This document shows positions 35,390 to 43,612 of a stretch of DNA of 64,000 nt, one piece after another (within the stretch, counting starts at the first letter, position 1; every line of letters starts with the position of its first letter). Made by a program: the position numbers and the translations under genes. The notes under the pieces are model-generated. The model searched no databases and was not told the DNA's origin. It was given only the letters and a program-made list of their open reading frames with translations. The stretch covers positions 3,610,001 to 3,674,000 of the forward strand of contig JAUISW010000001.1 of assembly GCA_030434875.1 (NCBI GenBank), written 5' to 3'. This DNA is from Lachnospiraceae bacterium C1.1 (GTDB lineage: Bacteria > Bacillota > Clostridia > Lachnospirales > Lachnospiraceae).

Positions 35390-35774
35390 ATGGAAAAAAA
35401 AGCCGCACTGAGGCGACTGGACATACCATATTTCTCGTATATATTGAAAAAGGAATCACTGGAATTTATTCCGGACTGGATCGGGAGCAGCGGCAGAAAA
35501 TATGCATCCGATATATGACAAGGGATCCTGGCCATTTTATTTTGGCTGGAAAAAAAGATACGATGAGCTATACGATAAGCTGATCAATGTATATGGTAAA
35601 TATGCCCCGATAGCGGACATGGCAGCAGGTGTATCACCGATGGAAATGGCGAGGGTGTTTGCAGAGAACGGTCTGTCAGATGTTTCTGCATATCCGGTGG
35701 CTGCAATAGGGGAAAATAAAATTTGGGAATGGCAGTATGCTCCCATGATTTTACTAAGCGGGAAGAAGAGATAG
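35390..35774 (+). pseudogene. Remnant of an unrecognised protein in two frames
   Basis: Two adjoining frames, 35390-35518 (MEKKAALRRLDIPYFSYILK then KESLEFIPDWIGSSGRKYAS) and 35502-35774 (YDKGSWPFYFGWKKRYDELY then YAPIADMAAGVSPMEMARVF). They are protein-like and probably once formed one gene broken by a frameshift near 35510. I do not recognise the family; ADMAAGVSPMEMARVF could be a nucleotide or SAM-binding turn. The end runs into the leader repeat at 35727. Confidence 0.35.
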
Positions 35775-35795
35775 AAAGGAATTGGATGCCATTGT
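35727..35795 (+). repeat. Leader repeat shared by two macro-domain remnants, copy B
   Basis: Partner of 31972-32038; see that entry. Here it leads into the N-terminal macro-domain piece. Confidence 0.7.
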
Positions 35796-35844
35796 CAACA
35801 CAGCCAATCCTGATATGCTTATTGGAGATGTGTGGTGGAAATGA
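35782..35844 (+). pseudogene. Macro-domain protein fragment B
   Basis: Twenty codons, LDAIVNTANPDMLIGDVWWK, ending in TGA inside the palindromic repeat. DAIVNTAN is the conserved ADP-ribose-binding start of macro domains. The sequence after MLIG, which should be GGV and CGAIYKAAG, is cut off; that continuation exists in fragment A at 32031. Confidence 0.65.
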
Positions 35845-36015
35845 CCCATGGGGACGGAGTTATCTGGGAAAAATGACCCTGGGGGACGGAGTTATAGGTT
35901 CATTTTGAAACAAAATGAACCTATAACTCCGTCCCCCAGGGTCATTTTTCCCAGATAACTCCGTCCCCATGGGTCATTTTTCCCGGATACTCCGTCCCTC
36001 CGTCCCCCCACAGGG
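35839..36015. repeat. GACGGAGTTAT palindrome, copy 2 (141-base perfect palindrome)
   Basis: 35839-35979 is a perfect palindrome with 68-base arms around the loop GAAAC. It nests two units: an outer arm with ATGGGGACGGAGTTATCTGG and an inner arm with CTGGGGGACGGAGTTATAGG. A degenerate third unit (CCGGATACTCCGTCCC) continues to 36015, next to the 3' end of a LacI-family gene. Confidence 0.92.
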
Positions 36016-36023
36016 TCATTTTC

Positions 36024-37022
36024 TCAGCTGGAATTCCTCACGATGATCCGCGAGTTGACTGATTCATGTGTAACATCTGCATAGGGATTGGAGATATATC
36101 CTGTAAGCTTTCTTACAGCAGCCTCTCCAAGACGTTCATCAAGTCCGGAGACTGTGGTAATTGGAATAGTATTATAGCTGCCATAGCGCATATTTCCTAT
36201 GCCGCAGATTTTCAGCGAACCCGGAACGGAAATACCCAGACGGTCTGCGGCTCTGAGAACCGAGACTGCAAAGTCGTCCGAAGCGCATAGAATCGCATCC
36301 GGAATATCGGTCTGAAGCAGGCTCATTGCCTGGATATAGCCTTGTCCAAATCCCTCCTGGGAATAGATAACCTGTGTATATTCCTCCATTCCATGAGCCT
36401 TTACGATACTTTTGTAGGCAGATAGAATCTGTCTACCATATTCGGTATTCAGCATATAATCAAAAAGGACTATTTTTTGTGCTCCTTCTGTATAGAGGTG
36501 TGACATTGCTTTATTGACTATTCCGTAAACACTGCTTGTTACAGAGGGAAGCTCTGCTATGAAAGGATCTTGCCATTCCATACACTGCATTACCGGAACG
36601 ATATAGGATAATTCCTTCAATACAGCAGTTTCCCGTCTCCCAAGCGAGATGAAGCCTACTACGGATTTCCTTTTTGCCAGCCTGACCAGTTTCTTTAAGT
36701 CCTCCATTAGAAAAGAACCGGTAAAACTTGTAACTATATAGCCTGTTCGGCTGGAATAACTATAAATTCCTGAAGCTATCTTATCAAAAAAAGGATTGCT
36801 GCCAAGAGCATTGTCTATAATGATTATACCTCTGTTTTTCTTAAGATTTTTTTTGCCGGAATCATAAGAAAAACCCAGCTCGTCCATTGCCTTGATTATT
36901 CGGGATCTGGTCTCCTCGGATACTTCGCCCGGATGATTGATGACTCTTGAAACTGTTGCAACAGAAATATCACATTTCTTTGCTATATCATAAATTGTTA
37001 TTCGTCCGCTTTTTTTATTCAT
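36024..37022 (-). CDS. LacI-family transcriptional regulator (first of two)
   Basis: 332 residues from ATG 37022. The LacI HTH is ITIYDIAKKCDISVATVSRV then INHPGEVSEETRSRI, with the hinge MDELGFSYD. The effector domain is the periplasmic-binding-protein fold (ILCASDDFAVSVLRAADRLG, ICGIGNMRYGSYNTIPITTV). The ORF extends upstream to 37139 but that overlaps the next gene's end and has no family match. Weak ribosome site. It lies beside the second LacI gene, both reading away from the PTS operon, and probably represses or modulates it. Confidence 0.88.
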   Translation of the reverse strand: MNKKSGRITIYDIAKKCDISVATVSRVINHPGEVSEETRSRIIKAMDELGFSYDSGKKNLKKNRGIIIIDNALGSNPFFDKIASGIYSYSSRTGYIVTSFTGSFLMEDLKKLVRLAKRKSVVGFISLGRRETAVLKELSYIVPVMQCMEWQDPFIAELPSVTSSVYGIVNKAMSHLYTEGAQKIVLFDYMLNTEYGRQILSAYKSIVKAHGMEEYTQVIYSQEGFGQGYIQAMSLLQTDIPDAILCASDDFAVSVLRAADRLGISVPGSLKICGIGNMRYGSYNTIPITTVSGLDERLGEAAVRKLTGYISNPYADVTHESVNSRIIVRNSS

Positions 37023-37062
37023 AAAATAAATACCTGTGAAATAAAATGCTTTCCTTTCAAGC

Positions 37063-38151
37063 TTATTTTTTTCTGAACAATGAAGAGAATACATGATGGA
37101 TCGTTTCGCCATAATTGCTCGGAAGCTCTTTTTCAACATCAGTTTCTAACTTTGTAGAAGTTGATTCTCTGTATGCAAGCTCGATATCACTTATGATCGG
37201 ATGCCTGTTTGCTATATCATTTCCGCTAAGCATATCGTTAAGCATCCGGTATGCAATAAATGAGATATTCTCGTGAGGATAACAAAAACTGGTAAGTGAT
37301 GGTACGCAGTATTTTGAAATCTCAAAGCCTCCGATACTCAATACGAGAATATCTTTCGGAACCTGGAGTCCTGCATCTGCTGCGACCTTCATGAGGTGGA
37401 GCGCAAGATAGTCGTTGCTGCAAAATACAGCATCGGGAATATATTTTCTCGAAAAGATACTGAGCATTGTTTCTCTCGAAAGTTCATAGGAGCTGTTTGT
37501 CATCGTTATGATATTGGTTGAGGAATAAATATTATTTTCTCTCAATGCATCGATCACACCATTGATCTGCCGTGAAATACCCGGGAATTCCTTTGGAGGA
37601 CTTAAGTAAACTATATTTTTGCATCCTCTGCCCTTTAAGTGAATTATGCCGTCAGACATGATCTTATCTGAATCAAAATCAACTGAGGGATATTTAGGAT
37701 TCTCCGGGGCATCACAGACATATATAAACGGCAGATTCAGATTCATAGATTCAAAGAAGGAAAATCCGCTGCAGTAAAAGGCAAAAATGCCTATTGGCTG
37801 ATAGGCAGAAAGAGCCTCTTCAAAGTGCAATTTTGCTGAGGAGTCTTCCGGGAGTGCCAGCAATACGACCTGGCGCTTATCTTTAGAAGCATTTATTCTG
37901 AGCAGTTTCACATATTCTTCGATCAGTAATGATGCATTTATAGGATAAAGCAGGAGAATTATTCCACTTTTTATATAATTTTTATGCCAGCTGTTCTCTA
38001 TATCAAATTCTAGCCTATCCATTGCTTCCTCTATCTTTTCACGCAGATTTTCTGATATCGTCGAAGGATGATTGATCATTCGTGATACGGAAGTGGGAGA
38101 AACACCGGCTTCTCGGGCTATATCGTAGATTGTCGGCTTTTTTTTAATCAT
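37063..38151 (-). CDS. LacI-family transcriptional regulator (second of two)
   Basis: 362 residues from ATG 38151 with a GAGG site; the longer ORF from 38181 is less likely. HTH: PTIYDIAREAGVSPTSVSRM then INHPSTISENLREKI, hinge MDRLEFDIE. Effector domain: DAVFCSNDYLALHLMKVAAD and ILVLSIGGFEISKYCVPSLT. The first PBP lobe is divergent (SKDKRQVVLLALPEDSSA). It is divergent from the PTS gene, with 297 bases between that hold repeated operator-like sites. Likely direct repressor of the beta-glucoside genes. Confidence 0.88.
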   Translation of the reverse strand: MIKKKPTIYDIAREAGVSPTSVSRMINHPSTISENLREKIEEAMDRLEFDIENSWHKNYIKSGIILLLYPINASLLIEEYVKLLRINASKDKRQVVLLALPEDSSAKLHFEEALSAYQPIGIFAFYCSGFSFFESMNLNLPFIYVCDAPENPKYPSVDFDSDKIMSDGIIHLKGRGCKNIVYLSPPKEFPGISRQINGVIDALRENNIYSSTNIITMTNSSYELSRETMLSIFSRKYIPDAVFCSNDYLALHLMKVAADAGLQVPKDILVLSIGGFEISKYCVPSLTSFCYPHENISFIAYRMLNDMLSGNDIANRHPIISDIELAYRESTSTKLETDVEKELPSNYGETIHHVFSSLFRKK

Positions 38152-38196
38152 AATTAAAACCTCTTTATCAGAATTTACCAAAGATTATAACATAAT

Positions 38197-38330
38197 TTTA
38201 AGTTTCTGAAACATTTAGATTTTATTTCTTTAGCAAAAGTACGACTTATTATGCGCATTTTTTTATGTATAAAATTTACAAACGCCTTAAGTTTCAAAAT
38301 GTTACATAAGTTTCTGAAAGGTTTCATATG
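38197..38330. promoter_or_regulatory. Candidate LacI-type operators between the repressor and PTS genes
   Basis: TAAGTTTCTGAAA occurs twice (38198-38210 and 38307-38319); the first contains the perfect palindrome GTTTCTGAAAC. A third partial copy TAAGTTTCAAAA is at 38288. Two or three spaced copies would suit looping or co-operative binding by the adjacent LacI proteins. Confidence 0.5.
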
Positions 38331-38448
38331 GCATGAAAGCGGCATCGGTGCTATATTTGACTCAAGGTTAAGACAAGCCAGCCGGACGAACGGCTGTAAA
38401 AATTTCAAAATTAAAAAAGGTTTAAGGCTAAGAGGAGGACCATTAATT

Positions 38449-40371
38449 ATGGGCAAGTATCATGAATTAGCTGAGTACATTGTAGAAAATGTAGGCGGCA
38501 GGGAAAACATTGCAGACCTTTTCCATTGTATTACGAGACTTCGTTTTACATTAAAGGACGAGGAAAAAGCAAACGACGAGGCTTTCAAAAATCATGCAGG
38601 AATTGTTACATTGATGAAAGCCGGTGGTTATTACCAGGTTGTTATCGGAAATCACGTACCTGATGTATATGCAGATGTATGTGAAGTAGCAGGTCTCGCA
38701 AATAAAGACCTTGGCGGAGGCGGCGCAGCTTCAGCAGCAGGTCCTGATAACAGAAAATTCTCTGAAAAGGCTCTTGATATGATCACATCGATCTTCATGC
38801 CTTACCTGAATCTTCTTTGTGCCTGCGGTATCATCAAAGGTTTCAATACTATAATGAACATGTTGGGCGTGATCCCCACAAGCTCAACATTAGGCGCAGT
38901 ATTCGCAGCAGTTGGAGATGTTATCTTCTACTTTCTGCCGGTATTTGTAGCATATAACCTTGCAGTAAAGCTTAAAATGCAGAAGTTCACTGCAATGGGT
39001 ATAGGACTTTCACTCATATATGTACCTATTTATGCAGCAGCAAACGGACTTGAGCTTGGAAGTCTTTTCGGAATAGATGTTTCTTCCATAGCTTACAGCT
39101 CAACTGTACTTCCTGCTATCGCTGCGATAGCGCTGGCTTACTATCTCGAGAAGCTTTTCAAGAAGATAATACCTGATGTAGTAAAGAACTTCCTGGTTCC
39201 TTTCTGCGTATTGATGGTAGTAGTACCGGTAACTTATGCGATCATCGGACCTGTTGCCAATCAGGTATCAGACCTTCTGGCATCATTACTGAATACATTG
39301 CTCGCTATCTCACCTATAATCGGTGGTGCATTTGCAGGATTTTTCTGGCAGATATTTGTTGTATTCGGTGTACACCAGGCACTTACAGTTCCTTCAATGA
39401 TAAATCTTTCATCAGGAACACCGGATCTCTTCCTCTCACTCATACAGACAGCACCTTTTGCTCAGGGAGTGATCGTTTTGGGAATGTGGATCAAGTCAAA
39501 AAATAAAGAAAGAAAGCAGCTTATGGCTCCGGCATGGATATCGGGTGTATTTTTCGGAGTTACAGAGCCGGCAATTTACGGTTTCACACTTCCTAATCCG
39601 AAATTCCTTATTTTAGGATGTATTTCATCAGCTATTGGTTCTGCTTACCTTGGATTTACAAAAACTTATCTCATGCAGATGGGCGGACTTGGAATATTTG
39701 CAATTCCGGGCTTCATTGATAATACACCGGGAACTGCCAATCCCATGGCAGGTGTTATAAATCTCCTTATCGCATGGGCTATCACAGCTGTGATAGCAAT
39801 TGCAGGAACACTTATCCTTTACAGTGATGCAGGCGAGCTCAAGATTGATGAGGAAATGGCTACGAGAAAGGCAGTCAAAATCGGCGGCAATAATAACCCC
39901 AAGGCAGAACATGTTCAGGATGAAGAAATAGCCGCTGTTGTATCAGGTAAGGCTATAGCTCTTGAAGATATGAAGGATCCGGCGTTTGCTGCACTTGGAA
40001 AGGGAGCTGCGATCATTCCTGAGGGTGACAGTTTCACAGTAGTTGCTCCTGCTGACGGAACACTTACAACAATGTTCCCTACAGGACATGCATTTGGACT
40101 TAATACTCCTTCCGGAGCAGAGGTTCTCGTACACATCGGTATCGACACTGTAGAGCTTAAAGGTGATGGTTTCAAACCGCTCGCAGCACAGGGCGACTTC
40201 GTTAAGAAGGGTGACCGTCTTATAGAAGTAAATGCAAAAGCTATCAAAGAAAAGGGCTATGACATTACAACTGCAATCCTTGTAACAAATGCTGATGACT
40301 ATGCAGATGTTATTTTTGCAGAAGGAAATGTTAAAGCAGGAGATAGAGTAGTTCAGGTTATAGATAAATAA
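38449..40371 (+). CDS. PTS beta-glucoside transporter, EIIBCA
   Basis: 640 residues from ATG 38449, which has a strong AGAGGAGG site; the longer ORF from 38251 covers the regulatory region. EIIB: MGKYHELAEYIVENVGGREN then LFHCITRLRFTLKDE with the phospho-Cys. EIIC: residues about 110-450 with ten membrane segments and GVTEPAIYGFTLPNPKF, the sugar-binding GITE-like block. EIIA: ADGTLTTMFPTGHAFGLNTP and VLVHIGIDTVELKGDGF with the phospho-His. Domain order BCA is that of BglF/BglP. It imports and phosphorylates aryl- or oligo-beta-glucosides. The GH1 gene follows in the same operon. Confidence 0.93.
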   Translation: MGKYHELAEYIVENVGGRENIADLFHCITRLRFTLKDEEKANDEAFKNHAGIVTLMKAGGYYQVVIGNHVPDVYADVCEVAGLANKDLGGGGAASAAGPDNRKFSEKALDMITSIFMPYLNLLCACGIIKGFNTIMNMLGVIPTSSTLGAVFAAVGDVIFYFLPVFVAYNLAVKLKMQKFTAMGIGLSLIYVPIYAAANGLELGSLFGIDVSSIAYSSTVLPAIAAIALAYYLEKLFKKIIPDVVKNFLVPFCVLMVVVPVTYAIIGPVANQVSDLLASLLNTLLAISPIIGGAFAGFFWQIFVVFGVHQALTVPSMINLSSGTPDLFLSLIQTAPFAQGVIVLGMWIKSKNKERKQLMAPAWISGVFFGVTEPAIYGFTLPNPKFLILGCISSAIGSAYLGFTKTYLMQMGGLGIFAIPGFIDNTPGTANPMAGVINLLIAWAITAVIAIAGTLILYSDAGELKIDEEMATRKAVKIGGNNNPKAEHVQDEEIAAVVSGKAIALEDMKDPAFAALGKGAAIIPEGDSFTVVAPADGTLTTMFPTGHAFGLNTPSGAEVLVHIGIDTVELKGDGFKPLAAQGDFVKKGDRLIEVNAKAIKEKGYDITTAILVTNADDYADVIFAEGNVKAGDRVVQVIDK

Positions 40372-40385
40372 GGAGAATTAATAAA

Positions 40386-41867
40386 ATGAGCTTTAAGGAA
40401 GGATTTTTCTGGGGCGGCGCTACTGCCGCCAACCAGTATGAAGGCGGTTGGAATGAAGGCGGAAGAGGTCCCGCACTTACAGATTTTTGCACAGGTGGAA
40501 GTGTCAAGGAACACAGAAAGGTTACCTGGGAAGACAAGGATGGAAAGATCCATGTAACAGATCAGGTTCCGATGGATGATACTCTTCCCGAAGGAGCAGT
40601 TCATTATGTAACAGCAGACGGTTATCTCTACCCCAACAGAGAGGCTACGGATTTTTATCATCATTATAAAGAAGATATTGCCCTGATGGGTGAGCTTGGA
40701 TTCAAGATGTTCCGTATGTCGATCTCCTGGTCACGTATTTTCCCCACAGGAATGGAAGACAAGCCGAATCAGGAGGGACTTGATTTCTACAGAAAGGTAT
40801 TTGAGGAGCTTCGCGCTCACAATATCGAGCCTCTTGTAACTCTTCATCATTTTGATACACCCCTTGGCCTCGTCGAGAAATACGGCGACTGGCTGCATCG
40901 TGACTATATAGATTATTTCGTAAAATATTGTGAAACAGTATTTACCGAATACAAAGACCTTGTAAAATACTGGCTTACATTTAATGAGATCAACAATACC
41001 ATTGCACTTTCATTATTTGGTTTCTCATTTACCGATGAGGATTATAAAAAACGTCTGCAGCATCTTCATTATCAGTTTGTTGCAAGTGCAAAGGCTGTTA
41101 AGCTCGGACACAAGATAAATCCTGACTTTAAGATCGGATGCATGTGCAGCGGTATGGTCGTATACCCTCATACCTGTGACCCGAAGGATGTCCTTAAAGC
41201 ACAGCAGACTTTTGAAGAGGGCATGTTCTATTGCGGTGATGTTCAGTGTTTCGGCGAATACCCTCCGTTTGCAAAGCGTATGTGGAAGGATCATCATGTT
41301 ACAGGACTTGATATCACCGAAGAGGATAAGCAGATCCTGAAAGAGGGAACTGTGGATATGTTCACCTATTCCTACTACATGACCAATAACGTAACAACCC
41401 ACGAGATCAAAGACAAGGTTGGCGGCAACTTTGCAGCAGGAGTAAGAAACGAGTATCTTACTTATTCTGACTGGGGATGGGCGCTTGATCCAACAGGACT
41501 TCAGATGTCGCTTGAGAAGATATATGACCGTTACCGCAGACCTGTCATGGTTGTAGAAAACGGACTTGGCGCATTTGACGAAGTAGAAGACGGTAAGGTT
41601 CATGATGATTACCGTATTGACTACTACATCCCTCACATCGAGGCTATGAGCAAGGCGATTGATAATGGTGTGGATCTTATCGGATATACAACCTGGGGCT
41701 GTGTTGACGTTGTTTCAGCAGGAACAGGAGAAATGAGAAAGCGTTACGGTTTCATCTATGTTGATAAGCATGATGACGGAACCGGCGATATGCACCGTTT
41801 TATAAAAGATTCGGGATACTGGTATAAGAAAGTCATTGAATCTAACGGAGCAGACCTTAGTAAGTGA
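40386..41867 (+). CDS. 6-phospho-beta-glucosidase, glycoside hydrolase family 1
   Basis: 493 residues. It starts GFFWGGATAANQYEGGWNEG, the GH1 opening. Acid/base Glu is in YWLTFNEINNTI near residue 200, nucleophile Glu in VMVVENGLGAFDE near 390, and the phosphate-binding end has KKSGxxYKK-like SGYWYKKVIESNG with RKRYGFIYVD before it. It hydrolyses the 6-phospho-beta-glucosides made by the PTS protein encoded 14 bases upstream. AAGGAG precedes the ATG. Followed by a member of the palindromic repeat family. Confidence 0.94.
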   Translation: MSFKEGFFWGGATAANQYEGGWNEGGRGPALTDFCTGGSVKEHRKVTWEDKDGKIHVTDQVPMDDTLPEGAVHYVTADGYLYPNREATDFYHHYKEDIALMGELGFKMFRMSISWSRIFPTGMEDKPNQEGLDFYRKVFEELRAHNIEPLVTLHHFDTPLGLVEKYGDWLHRDYIDYFVKYCETVFTEYKDLVKYWLTFNEINNTIALSLFGFSFTDEDYKKRLQHLHYQFVASAKAVKLGHKINPDFKIGCMCSGMVVYPHTCDPKDVLKAQQTFEEGMFYCGDVQCFGEYPPFAKRMWKDHHVTGLDITEEDKQILKEGTVDMFTYSYYMTNNVTTHEIKDKVGGNFAAGVRNEYLTYSDWGWALDPTGLQMSLEKIYDRYRRPVMVVENGLGAFDEVEDGKVHDDYRIDYYIPHIEAMSKAIDNGVDLIGYTTWGCVDVVSAGTGEMRKRYGFIYVDKHDDGTGDMHRFIKDSGYWYKKVIESNGADLSK

Positions 41868-41878
41868 AAATTTAAATT

Positions 41879-41917
41879 GAAATGACCCTGGGGGACGGAG
41901 TTATCTGGGTCATTTCC
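41879..41917. repeat. GACGGAGTTAT repeat, copy 3 (short form)
   Basis: GAAATGACCC, a core TGGGGGACGGAGTTATCT, and GGGTCATTTC. The outer 10 bases are a perfect inverted pair but the long inner arms of the other copies are missing. It lies 12 bases after the GH1 stop codon. Confidence 0.8.
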
Positions 41918-41999
41918 ACCACACACTCGCGCTCCAAGTCATTCCACTGGAGTTCATCTTTCGTATGTAGTATAATGTCAGAAAGATAGGAGGTCTCTA

Positions 42000-42227
42000 A
42001 TGGATTGGAATGAATATGAAGACGGACCTGTTTCAGGGGATGATCTGATTGCTGAAATTATAAATTATTATCCGGAAGCAGCAGATTTTCTTGCAGAATT
42101 AGGAATGCATTGTATCGGATGCGCTTCCTTAAGTTTTGAAACTTTAAGTGAAGCCTGCAGAGTACATCATCTTATTCCTACAAAGGTAAAGATGGAATTA
42201 AACCGCATCATAACGGGACGTAAATAA
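42000..42227 (+). CDS. DUF1858 small redox-disulfide domain protein
   Basis: 75 residues. Typical DUF1858 (hybrid-cluster-protein-associated redox disulfide) protein: DDLIAEIINYYPEAADFLAE then LGMHCIGCASLSFETLSEAC, with the CxxC pair at Cys38 and Cys41. Such proteins are found beside hybrid cluster proteins or stand alone in anaerobes; a redox or metal-handling role is inferred. The ribosome site is ATAGGAGGTC; a TATAAT box lies at 41971. A strong terminator follows, so it is a single-gene transcript. Confidence 0.9.
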   Translation: MDWNEYEDGPVSGDDLIAEIINYYPEAADFLAELGMHCIGCASLSFETLSEACRVHHLIPTKVKMELNRIITGRK

Positions 42228-42266
42228 AAAGAGAGCTGTCGCTAAAGTGCGGCAGCTCTCTTTTTG
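42228..42266 (+). terminator. Rho-independent terminator after the DUF1858 gene
   Basis: AAAGAGAGCTG and CAGCTCTCTTT form an 11-base stem, with TCGC and GCGG extending it, followed by T5. Confidence 0.85.
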
Positions 42267-42298
42267 CTAAACGTTATATAAACAAATTTTAGGTGTAG

Positions 42299-42370
42299 TC
42301 AAATATATTTACGATCTAAAGAGTAGATTTCTTCAAGCATTTTCTCGATTTTTTCAAAAATTTTTTTCAT
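42299..42370 (-). CDS. Putative 23-residue microprotein
   Basis: ATG 42370 is preceded by AAGGAGG at good spacing and opens a 23-codon frame, MKKIFEKIEKMLEEIYSLDR then KYI, stop at 42299. It is predicted as one amphipathic helix with alternating basic and acidic residues and hydrophobic Ile/Leu/Phe spaced three or four apart. There is no known match I can name. It lies between the DUF1858 terminator and the LysR gene, on the opposite strand. Strong ribosome site and regular helix suggest a real small peptide; it is unproven. Confidence 0.4.
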   Translation of the reverse strand: MKKIFEKIEKMLEEIYSLDRKYI

Positions 42371-42587
42371 AACTAAGGACCTCCTTTTTAAAAACAGTTT
42401 CAAAGTTGATTGTTTCTATCCGATCGGTTGTCAGTTATTTTTTTGATGATTTAATGATAACACCTTGTTCTGCTATTGTATAATACATATAATGATGGGT
42501 AAGGTATACTTTTAAAGTATATTTTTAGGGATGCAATTGCGGAAACGCGCATTTAGTGCGTGTTTCATCAGTTAATGAGGAGGAGTT

Positions 42588-43466
42588 ATGGAGCTTCGAC
42601 ATATAAGATATTTTCTCACGGTAGCGGAAGAAGGCAGTTTTACTAAAGCTGCAGAAAAATTATCAATTGCACAGCCGCCGTTGAGCCGCCAGATACGGGA
42701 TCTGGAGGAGGAATTGAAGGCAAAATTATTTATACGTAAGTCAAGGGGACTTGCACTTACCGAGGCTGGTGAAAGGTTTCTTCAATATGCGAGACGTATA
42801 AAACAGCTATCTGACCAGTCTGTTGAGGATATAAGCAAGATGCAGGAGGGTTTGACAGGAAGATTGTATTTAGCTACTGTCGAAGGACGTGCGCCGGAGC
42901 TTTTTGCAGGCTGGATAAATGAATTTAAGAAAAAATATCCTTTGGTAGAGTATGAGGTATGGAATGGAAATTCAGACGATGTTGTAAAGAGGGTACATTC
43001 CGGACTAAATGAAATAGGCGTGATCACGCTTCCTTATGATGAAGAGGGCCTGGATGGAAAGTTGATATACCGGGAGCCCTGGGTTGCCATGATCCCGAAA
43101 GGGCATCCTTTGGCAGAAGAAAAGGGAAGCGGGATAGAATTGAAAATGCTCGCACCTTATGAGCTGATAATTCCTTCCAGGAGATCAAGAAGAAAAGAGA
43201 TAGAGAACTGGTTCGCTCCATTTAACTGTCAGCCGAAGATAATATGCCGGATGGCACATGTGATCAATGCGTATGAGTTGACCGCAAAAGGGGTTGGAAT
43301 AGCTATATATCCCGCTTCTGCAGAAAAATATGCAGGGAAAGATGTTGTCATAAAACGGATAACAAAACCGGATGTAAGCGCCGGGTATGTGATAGTGAAA
43401 AGTGCGGAACGCAAACTTTCGAAAGTGGCAAAGGAATTTTGGGAGATGGTGACGGAAGGAAAATGA
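42588..43466 (+). CDS. LysR-family transcriptional regulator
   Basis: 292 residues. The winged HTH at 1-60 is the LysR standard: MELRHIRYFLTVAEEGSFTK, AAEKLSIAQPPLSRQIRDLE and LFIRKSRGLALTEAGE. The co-inducer domain follows (GRLYLATVEGRAPELFAGWI, EPWVAMIPKGHPLAEE). AGGAGG precedes the ATG. Targets are unknown; the divergent region upstream holds only the microprotein ORF. The gene ends in a palindromic repeat copy. Confidence 0.92.
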   Translation: MELRHIRYFLTVAEEGSFTKAAEKLSIAQPPLSRQIRDLEEELKAKLFIRKSRGLALTEAGERFLQYARRIKQLSDQSVEDISKMQEGLTGRLYLATVEGRAPELFAGWINEFKKKYPLVEYEVWNGNSDDVVKRVHSGLNEIGVITLPYDEEGLDGKLIYREPWVAMIPKGHPLAEEKGSGIELKMLAPYELIIPSRRSRRKEIENWFAPFNCQPKIICRMAHVINAYELTAKGVGIAIYPASAEKYAGKDVVIKRITKPDVSAGYVIVKSAERKLSKVAKEFWEMVTEGK

Positions 43467-43472
43467 GAAATG

Positions 43473-43612
43473 AGCTCTGGGTGAAAATGACCCTGGGGGG
43501 ACGGGAGTTATCTGGGGAAAATGACCCTGGGGGACGGAGTTATAGGTTCATTTTGAAACAAAATGAACCTATAACTCCGTCCCCCAGGGTCATTTTCCCC
43601 AGAGCTCATTAT
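43473..43612. repeat. GACGGAGTTAT palindrome, copy 4
   Basis: 43511-43603 is a perfect palindrome with 44-base arms around GAAAC. A degenerate outer unit (ATGACCCTGGGGGGACGGGA) precedes it at 43488, and AATGAGCTCTGG / CCAGAGCTCATT flank the whole. It fills the gap between the convergent LysR and AIM24 genes. Confidence 0.9.
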
